Source of the DNA: Ursus arctos
Lineage: Eukaryota; Chordata; Mammalia; Carnivora; Ursidae
Assembly (NCBI RefSeq): GCF_023065955.2
Contig: NW_026623008.1
Coordinates: 19,712,001 to 19,776,000 of the forward strand
Length of the DNA: 64,000 bases
Reading direction: 5' to 3'
Below are positions 57,413 to 64,000 of the stretch, piece after piece. Each line of letters opens with the position of its first letter. Position 1 is the first letter of the stretch. The notes beneath the pieces were generated by a model. That model saw only the letters and a list, made by a program, of their open reading frames with translations, was not told where the DNA came from and did no database searches. The translations under genes were made by a program, and so were the position numbers.

Positions 57413-57549
57413 CCGTTCCTTACCGACAAAAGTTCATTCTGCCAACAAATATTTACTGTCTACTCTGTGTCAAAGACTGTGCTAGGAGCCACAGACACGT
57501 CACCCACACTTCCCTGTTGGTATTTCTAAGAGCCTCTGTGACATTGCCA

Positions 57550-57710
57550 GCATAGAGTAAGGGTTTAAAATGGGAATTCTGGATTCAAATAATCTGGGTT
57601 TGAATCCAACGGTACTACTTCCTAGCTATGCAATTCGTGAGGATTGTTTAATTCACGGATAAGAACTTACCTCTCATGGTAATTGTTCCATAAGTGTTTG
57701 TTATTATTCA
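57550..57710 (+). repeat. MIR SINE
   Basis: 'ttctggattcaaataatctgggtttgaatccaacggtactacttcctagctatgc' is a clear MIR core. Confidence 0.75.
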
Positions 57711-58094
57711 GTTTAATTGAGCCAGTGACCCTAGCTGGGGTTTCAGCCTGAGCCCGGAGGGCTATGGAGAGATAATCTTACCTTTCTTCTAGTCCCAAAG
57801 TCTATGATATTTCATATTTAGTGGAACATCTGTGGGGGAGAGATCAGCAAGAATGACCCACATTTATGGGAGAAAAGCATATCGCAAAGCTGAATTCACA
57901 AGTAGGTTCTGTCTCCTCCAAATGGGAAGAAACCACCCCTTGGGAGCTCACAGACTAATTTATACACTTGATGTGAGGAGAAGCAGGAAAAAAGCAACTC
58001 ATGGAGTGATACACATGGAACAAACCCTATGGATGCTAAATATGTATAGTCCTTCCTGAGAGTAGGTGCTGCCTGGTTCTCACTGAAGGGACAG

Positions 58095-58305
58095 GTAGTG
58101 TTCAAAAGCTCAGACTCTGGAGTAGTGCACATCTAGGTTTGAATCCCAGTTTGGTTCCTTGTCAGTCATGTGACCCAGGGCAAGTTGCTTTTGTGCCTCA
58201 GCTTTCTTTTCTGCAAAACACAGATAGTAAGAGTATCTAAGAAATTGTACTCAATAGTGTGTTTAGTATTCAGTAAATACTAAATAGAAGCGAATTATTG
58301 TTATC
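58095..58305 (+). repeat. MIR SINE, near full length
   Basis: 'aaaagctcagactctggagtagtgcacatctaggtttgaatcccag', 'catgtgacccagggcaagttgcttttgtgcctcagc' and 'gtattcagtaaatactaaa' appear in order. Confidence 0.85.
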
Positions 58306-59008
58306 TGACAAATGTCACCCACCCTACCGGTGAGTGACAAGTTACCATTCTCAGAAGATGACAAGTTCTTCTTTTTCTGACCTGAGGCGCCGCATGGGTG
58401 GGGCCTGGTCTCTGCCTTCAGGAGTCAGGCATGATACCTCCCTTGCCACCTTGGGAACTTTTTAGAGAAGACGGTGTCTCCCCTGTCAGACTTGGCACTC
58501 CACTAGTCTGGAACTGCCTATTCCTTAGAGGGGGGAACAGTAGTGTCTCCACCAGTTGTCTCAGAAGGACCTGCCTCTCTCCCGGTCAGCCTGAGGGTTT
58601 CCATAGTTTGTGGTTGGCTCCCTTCCAAGCCACTCGGTTGTAGTACTGATTACCTTTTATCCTCTTTCTTCAGGCCCAGGAGCAAGAGTGAAGAATGTGC
58701 CATTCAGCAACCCCCAAGGGCAGAAAGGCGTAAGATGAAGCTCGACTGGGGGAGGGGGGGGGAGATGAGAGAGGGGCATTGGGGCCCCAGCCTGAAAAGT
58801 CTCCCAATTCAGGAGATCTAAGGAAGTCTTGGTGAGGCTCTTAGGAGACTGTGTCGGGCTCTGAGGGGCAATGGGTAAGTGTTAGAGGTGTCCCAGAAGC
58901 AACATGAGGGAGCATTTTCCTTGGATGTGGGGTGGGAGGTGCGTCAGGGTAACTAATGGCAACTGGGCGGGGTGAGCCCGCTGGGCAGAGGCTCTTCGAC
59001 GGGGAAAA

Positions 59009-59027
59009 ACTACGACTCCCAGGATGC
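59009..59027 (+). promoter_or_regulatory. ZNF143/STAF-type motif
   Basis: actacgactcccaggatgc closely follows the well-known ACTACAATTCCCAGNATGC promoter element. Confidence 0.8.
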
Positions 59028-59272
59028 CCCGGGGCTTACCCTGGCTTTCCCGCCTGCCCACTGGCTGCCGGTCCGGCGAGCGCAAGAGCGGATTGGTCGC
59101 GGCGGTGCGGGGCTCCCCCACTAGCAGGTTAGTAGGCACCGCCGGCAGCAGACGTTGACCGGGCGCGCGGGGCGGGGGAGGGGCCCGGCTAGCCATTCTG
59201 GAAACCGCCGGACGCTCTCTCCGTAGCGTAGCCGCCGGCTGTGAGGCGCGGGGCGGGGGCGGAGACTGCGTG

Positions 59273-59282
59273 GCGCAGGCGC
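59273..59282. promoter_or_regulatory. NRF1-like site gcgcaggcgc
   Basis: It is one base from the GCGCATGCGC consensus and is a common functional variant. Confidence 0.6.
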
Positions 59283-59464
59283 GGTGCTGGGCTTCTCCTG
59301 GGTCCCCAGACAGCTGGAGGAGATAAACAGAGGAGGAGGAGGGAGGGGAGTGCGTGTGTGAGAGCGCGCGAGGGAGTGTGAGTGTGTGTGAGCGCGGGTG
59401 TGAGGCGGTGCGCAGGGGCGGGCGGAGGCGCTGTCCGGCCCCGGCCAGGCGCCGGGCGGGGAGC

Positions 59465-59479
59465 ATGGGAAGGGGCTAG
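59465..59479 (+). other. Minimal uORF (MGRG, stop)
   Basis: ATG at 59,465 is followed by three codons and TAG. It lies in the probable WDTC1 leader. Confidence 0.4.
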
Positions 59480-59559
59480 AGCTGCCCGGGCCCCCCAGCC
59501 CCCTCCCCGGGATCCGCGCCCCCCCTTCCCGGGAGAGGGGCCGGGCCCCCCGGACGGAC

Positions 59560-59571
59560 ATGGGCTCCTGA
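59560..59571 (+). other. Minimal uORF (MGS, stop)
   Basis: The frame ATG GGC TCC TGA lies 38 nt before the splice donor. Confidence 0.4.
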
Positions 59572-59851
59572 AGTTGCGCCGCCGCTGGTCCTGGAAAGAG
59601 GCCTGACAGGTACTGGTAGCCACCGCCCCCTGCCCTCGCCGGGCGCCGAAGCGAGAACCGGCTCCCGCAGTCCCGGCACACGGGCCGCCCGCTCTGGGCC
59701 GGCCCCAACCCTGCCGGCCCGGGGGGCCTGAGGCCGCCAGCCTCGGGGCTCGGGGGTGTCCCGAGAGGGGGCAGGCCTCGCTGGGGCGAAGGGCAGAATG
59801 GGCCGGGGGCGGGGTGGGGATGGAGGGCTGGCCGGGACGTGGGTGGTGGGG

Positions 59852-59898
59852 GAGGCTCTGGGAGTCCAGGGAGGCTCTGGGAGTCCAGGGAGGCTCTG
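59852..59898. repeat. 19-bp tandem repeat, ~2.5 copies
   Basis: The unit gaggctctgggagtccagg starts at 59,852 and 59,871, with a partial third copy at 59,890, just downstream of the probable exon 1. Confidence 0.95.
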
Positions 59899-60040
59899 CC
59901 AAGGGAGAGGTGGAAGTCGTCCCATCACGGGACTTTTTTGCGGAGTTTTTGTTTGGCATCTGATCAGGCGCCGGTCTCAGGAAGAAAGGGGCAGGTGGAA
60001 ATGCCGGGAGGGCTACGTTGACCTGACCTGCTCTCTTAGT

Positions 60041-60148
60041 TTCCTGCTCTCCTGCTCTCGCTCTGTCTCGCTCGCTCTCGCTCTCGCGCTCTCTCTCTCT
60101 CTTGCTCGCTCTCCCGCTCTCTTTCTCTGTGAGAGTGTGTGTGTGTCC
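60041..60148. repeat. Polypyrimidine (CT/CTCG)n tract followed by (GT)n
   Basis: A ~90-bp C/T-dominated tract with repeated GCTCTC units, then gtgtgtgtgt at 60,135-60,148. Confidence 0.9.
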
Positions 60149-61799
60149 GTCCCCGTCCGTGGCCAGGCTTCTTGCAGCCGCAGATGCCTTCAGTGGCCCG
60201 TCCTGGCACCAAGCTGAATTCTGCCAAGGTGTTTCCACTAGGCGACTGTAACGCCCTTACAGAGGGCCTTTACTTGGGAACGGGCTATTCAGTACCCACT
60301 TCAAAGGGAAATAGGAAGTGTAGAATAGAAGAGAGACTGTGAACCAGCAGGATCCAATCCTTGTCCCTGAAAGCTGCAATGGGACGCCCCCTTGCCAGCC
60401 AGATTGAATTTGCTTAGTGACCTCTGACTCTCCTCTGTAGGTGTACCACCAGGGTCTCTAGAAAAGAGGTATCAGGACTTATGACTAAAGTCTAACTGCC
60501 TAATTTGACTGTTTTCCTCAAAGTCCTTTTCTTCTGTGACTTTTATTTAACTTCCTGAGGTAGTGGTCGAGCAACTTTGAAGTTTTCCTCCAAGTTTATG
60601 AGTTTAGAAACGTGATAGGGTGTCTGTACCTTCCCCATTCTTCCCAAGGATGGGGCAGATGATCAGGGTAAAGTGGCAGTTAAGTGTTCCCTTTTAACAG
60701 AGCCTGAAACAGTTTTGAGAAGAAACTATTCAGGGGACACCTCGGACTCAAAGACATTATGAAATCTCTGCCTAGGGCACAGGTATGCCCAGTGGTCTGA
60801 ACGAAGCTTTTCTGTACCTTACAGTCCCTCCTGAGTGGCTGGTGTCTTCACAAGTGAAGGAACTACTTAAGCTATTTCTGGATTGAATTGGATCTTGTCT
60901 GCTGAGTATAATAACTGGATCCTCTAGCCCAGACCAGGGAGTAACTAGAAAGGCTCGTTTGGGCTGACTCTTGAGGCTTAACAATGGATCTTCATTGCAG
61001 GTTGCTGTGTTTCACTGGCAGATGGAAAAACCTTTTCTGCCATAGTTTGTGATCCTGCTGCTTTAATACTGGGGTATTTTGACCCATTTGGGGGCACTTA
61101 CGTTCAAGCCACCCGTCAATTTGTAGAAGCAGTGGTTTGGATCAACTCTGAAGAATAATAGAACAACAATCCATATTTCTGCCTCAGACTCCTTCCCTTG
61201 GAGTTACTGAAAGAAAGAGAATATGTGTAATGATTATGGTGATGGTATTAACATTGGCGATTTGCCACTTGGGGTATTAGGATTGTCATGCAGCTGACAA
61301 ATTTTCTAGCTGGAAGGAACTCAGTAGTGACTCATGGGACATCATATTAGGGTTTTTTCACACACCTAGACTTCAGGACCTGGAAGCATACAACTGAAGA
61401 TCTTAAACCTCTCTGCTAAACATCTTTGGACTTGGAGGGGCTAACTGGTGCAAAGACCCAGAACTATGACTTCAATAGTTTTTAAATTGTTTTCTAATTA
61501 TTTTCTTCTTTCCTTTTTGAATTAGGGAATGTGACCCACAGGTGCAGTCCTGGGTCTCAAAGAGGGAATGAATCATAAACAACATGTAATATGGTGATAC
61601 TTACCTTTCTTTTGGGTCCTAATTCCTTCTTTCATCCTTACCTTTCCGGATTCCACTGCATCTTTGGGCTGCAGTTGCAGAGGGACTCACATAACTCCTT
61701 GGCTTCAAAAACGCAAGCCCTGGCAGTTTCCATCAGAAACCAATCCCTTGGTGTTGTATTTAATCATGGCTAATTTGAGAGATATTTACTAATTAGAAT

Positions 61800-62035
61800 A
61801 CATTCTAAAAAGTGACTGACATTTGCTGAGGGCCTGGTATATGTTGGGCTGTGTGCTAGGTAGTGTTTTACTTTATATAATTTAGCCCTCATAACTGCCC
61901 TGTGAGGCAAAAATTGTTTTCCCTATTATACATATGAAGATACGAGTACAGAGAGGTTAAATAACTTGCTTAAGGTCACACAGCAAATATGGGAAAGGTT
62001 TAGAATTCAAACCAGGGCCTGTCTCCTTTGGGGCT
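61800..62035 (-). repeat. MIR SINE, reverse
   Basis: 'gtatatgttgggctgtgtgctaggtagtg' followed by 'gagtacagagaggttaaataacttgcttaaggtcacacagc'. Confidence 0.75.
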
Positions 62036-62419
62036 GTCTCCATGGGACACATGAAGAGCTGAAATGACCAAAGCTAAGAGCCTGGGGGAACATGATACCT
62101 GCCTTCAAGTACTTGAAGAACTGCCATGTAGAAAGGGAACTGGGCTTTCTCTGCGTGGTCAAGGGACAGAAATTCCAAGAGGGGAGACGTTGGCTTGGTA
62201 GAGAATTTGGCTTTCTAAAAGCGAAATGGGCCACCTTGTGAGGGAATGATTTACTCATCGTTGTAGGTATTCAGGCAGAGACTTGGCCACTTCTTATCAA
62301 GGATTTGGTAGAGGAGTTCATACTTACATAGGCAATTGGACTAAGTAGTCTTTCAGTATTTTAAATTCTGTTATTATATAGAAATAATGTCAAACCCCCG
62401 TTACATTGACTGTTAAAAA

Positions 62420-62825
62420 AACTAACCCATATTGCATATTTACTATGTGCCGGGCACTTGTTAGACACTTTTCCTAAAATATTTCATTTAATCCTTAGAT
62501 CCCCTATGAGGTAGGAATTATCATTATCCCCACTTCATCCTTTTTTATTTATGTATTTGTCAGAGAGAGAGAAAGAGGGCACAAGTAGGGGGAGCAGTAG
62601 GCTTCCTGCTGAGCAAGGAGCCTAATGCGGGACTCGATTCCAGGACCCTGGGATCACAACCTGAGCCGAAGGCAGACGCTTAACCAACTGAGTCACCCAG
62701 GCGTCCCTCATTATCTCCACTTTACAAATGAGGAAACTGAGGCTCCAGAAAGTTAAAAAACTAACCTGTAGTTTACACAGCTAGTAGTAGGTCTGATATT
62801 TGAACCTTTGTCTGTACCTTCTTAG
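62420..62825 (-). repeat. MIR SINE, reverse, split by SINEC
   Basis: The left part has 'tactatgtgccgggcacttgttagac...atgaggtaggaattatcattatcccc'. The right part resumes 'tctccactttacaaatgaggaaactgaggc...cacagctagtagtagg'. Confidence 0.8.
62536..62707 (-). mobile_element. SINEC element, reverse, inside MIR
   Basis: The target site tcattatccccactt (62,521) and tcattatctccactt (62,708) flank it. The end reads 'gagtcacccaggcgtccc'. Confidence 0.94.
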
Positions 62826-62945
62826 CTGTATAACATAGGGTAAATCATGTGTCCTCTCCGAGCTATAGTTTCCTCATACGTGAAATGAGATTTATGACAG
62901 TTCCTTCCTTATAGTGGGTTTATGAGTACTACGATACGCACTTTT
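62815..62945 (+). repeat. MIR SINE
   Basis: 'ttagctgtataacatagggtaaatcatgtgtcctctccgagc' and 'tttcctcatacgtgaaatgagatttatgac' follow MIR order. Confidence 0.65.
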
Positions 62946-64000
62946 CACTGGACCTCACTGATTGCCCTTGAGAGCCTGGGTTTGGGGTAAAAGGGTACCA
63001 CTTTGTTTCTTTAGGGTGAATTCAGGCTTGACACACCCTGAGAATTCTGGGGTTCACTCTTTGTACTATTTGTAATAGCTGTCGACTCATTGAAGGGCTT
63101 TGTGGCATTAGTGACTAATAGCTTAAAAACTTGAGGCCCAAATAATAGGAGGGTTCAGCCAATAGGTTGGAGTATAGGAGGCAGTGTCAGAAGCCTTGTG
63201 GAAAAAAAGTCCTCACCCTACTATAAAGTCAGATTCAGGGATCACTGTTTGCATTTTTATATTTAATGTCTTGTTTTAGAATGAACAAGGTCACAATTGC
63301 TAGAGCTGAATGCCAAGAATAATAACCCTTAATCCTCGCTGTACCATCTGGGGAGGTATTAACCCCATTTTCTTGGGGAATGGGGCAGAGCAGGATCAGA
63401 CGTCACCCAGGTAGCTCTTGGGATGGTGGCAAAATTTTATCCTTGTTCATAACCCCCAGATTCTATTTCCAGAAAGCACAAAACCGCTTCTCCATGTACC
63501 TTTAGAGAGCCTTTCTTGGAATGGGAGTCAGGCATTTCTGGTCTTGGAGTTTCATCAGTTGAGACCTGAGTATTTGGGTGCCAGTGGCTTACCTGGTTCA
63601 TTCTTGAGGCAGGCATCTGGTTGTAACACAGCTGCAGTTGAGTTGGAAAGGAAGCATTTCCACGCTGATTGGCTTGGTTTTCCTTAACCTCTGTGCTAGG
63701 AGGAAAGTAGAGGGTGAAACTTCAAAGGCTTCCCTGTGAGGTACTTTGAATTGTGGCAGAATTTGGAAAGATGCAAGATAAAGGCAAAATCCAAGACTGC
63801 AGATCCTCATAAATACAGTGGGAGAGGACAGCATTATCAAAGTATGCTCCCTTTCCTCTTTCTGCTCCCTTTCACTACCTTAAGGTAATTGTGGCCCTAG
63901 GAGAAAGCAGATAAATTAGCTGTAATCACTGAAAAGCAATGTACTGCAAGAAAAATTTTTCACAAAGCACGAATGTCAATACAGAACCCATTCATGTAGA

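Larger units (their letters stand above)
59300..59609 (+). other. WDTC1: Probable non-coding exon 1 of WDTC1
   Basis: WDTC1 is a WD40 and TPR-repeat adaptor of CUL4-DDB1 ubiquitin ligases linked to fat storage. This exon would be 5'UTR only. The GC-rich block ends in ...GCCTGACAG with a good donor GTACTG at 59,610-59,615. The start is not defined; I give about 59,300, after the NRF1-like site. The exon has two very short AUG frames and no long one. No WDTC1 protein start is found downstream in the window, consistent with a long first intron. The gene name is inferred from synteny. Confidence 0.55.
58960..59900 (+). promoter_or_regulatory. WDTC1: CpG island and promoter, probably WDTC1
   Basis: A dense GC/CpG block begins near 58,960 after AT-average DNA. 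It has no TATA box. It carries a ZNF143-type motif at 59,009, a reversed CCAAT at 59,092-59,096, GC boxes (cggggcgggggcgg near 59,249) and an NRF1-like palindrome at 59,273. This is the make-up of a housekeeping promoter. The WDTC1 assignment rests on gene order next to SLC9A1 in human, not on coding sequence. Confidence 0.8.
59610..64000 (+). other. WDTC1: Probable WDTC1 intron 1
   Basis: From the donor to the right edge I see no coding exon. The region holds MIR fragments, one SINEC, a polypyrimidine tract and unique sequence (60,240-61,790 and 62,950-64,000) in which I recognise nothing. Confidence 0.5.

Noticed and set aside
59189..60238. Minus-strand open frame of about 349 codons across the CpG island
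   Set aside because: Stop codons are rare in GC-rich DNA. The predicted protein is low-complexity (Pro/Ala/Arg, RERER runs translated from the polypyrimidine tract) and matches no family. It runs antisense to the probable WDTC1 exon 1.
6400..62700. tRNA-like heads with A- and B-box sequences
   Set aside because: They belong to SINEC elements (tRNA-Lys-derived). The cloverleaf is decayed and each is followed by the SINE body, so they are not tRNA genes.

Overview
The window is mammalian nuclear DNA from a caniform carnivore, most likely a bear (Ursidae, giant panda included). It carries about 38 tRNA-Lys-type Carnivora SINEs (SINEC). Many belong to a subtype with a '...CAGCGGTTAAGCGTCTGCC...' head and a '...CTCGCTGGCTGTCTCT...' tail, which I associate with panda and bear genomes. 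That lineage call rests on memory, not a database search. Carnivore L1 copies support it.

Two gene ends are visible and they point away from each other. On the minus strand, 15,623-15,977 is the first coding exon of SLC9A1 (the Na+/H+ exchanger NHE1), with an ~810-nt 5'UTR, a GC-rich promoter and a TATAAATA box near 16,815. Positions 1-15,622 are the start of its first intron. On the plus strand, a CpG island at about 58,960-59,900 carries ZNF143/STAF, CCAAT, GC-box and NRF1-like motifs and a clean splice donor at 59,610. By synteny with human 1p36.11 (SLC9A1 minus, then WDTC1 plus) this is probably the non-coding first exon and promoter of WDTC1. The rest of the window would then be WDTC1 intron 1.

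Layout: 1-15,622 is SLC9A1 intron 1, poor in SINEs and L1 and holding mainly old MIR and L2 remnants. 15,623-16,880 is the SLC9A1 first exon and promoter. 17,000-25,300 holds a MaLR LTR, a Tigger1 DNA-transposon fossil cut by four SINEs, and L2/MIR. 25,300-35,400 holds SINEs, L1 fragments, a recent 5'-truncated L1 inside an LTR-like sequence, and an older L1. 35,400-42,200 is mixed unique sequence, L2/MIR and SINEs. 42,200-53,000 is a nested L1 nest: L1 inside L1, with SINEs and a probable retrocopied LTR transcript on top. 53,000-58,900 is mostly unassigned intergenic DNA. 58,900-64,000 is the probable WDTC1 promoter and intron 1.

I see no CRISPR array, operon, tRNA or rRNA gene, or other novel multi-gene system. 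Apart from SLC9A1 exon 1, the long open frames are transposon relics or chance frames in GC-rich or repeat DNA. The most instructive features are the insertion-history puzzles (tandem SINEs sharing one target site, the nested L1s, an apparent retrocopy of an LTR transcript) and the short upstream ORFs in both 5'UTRs.
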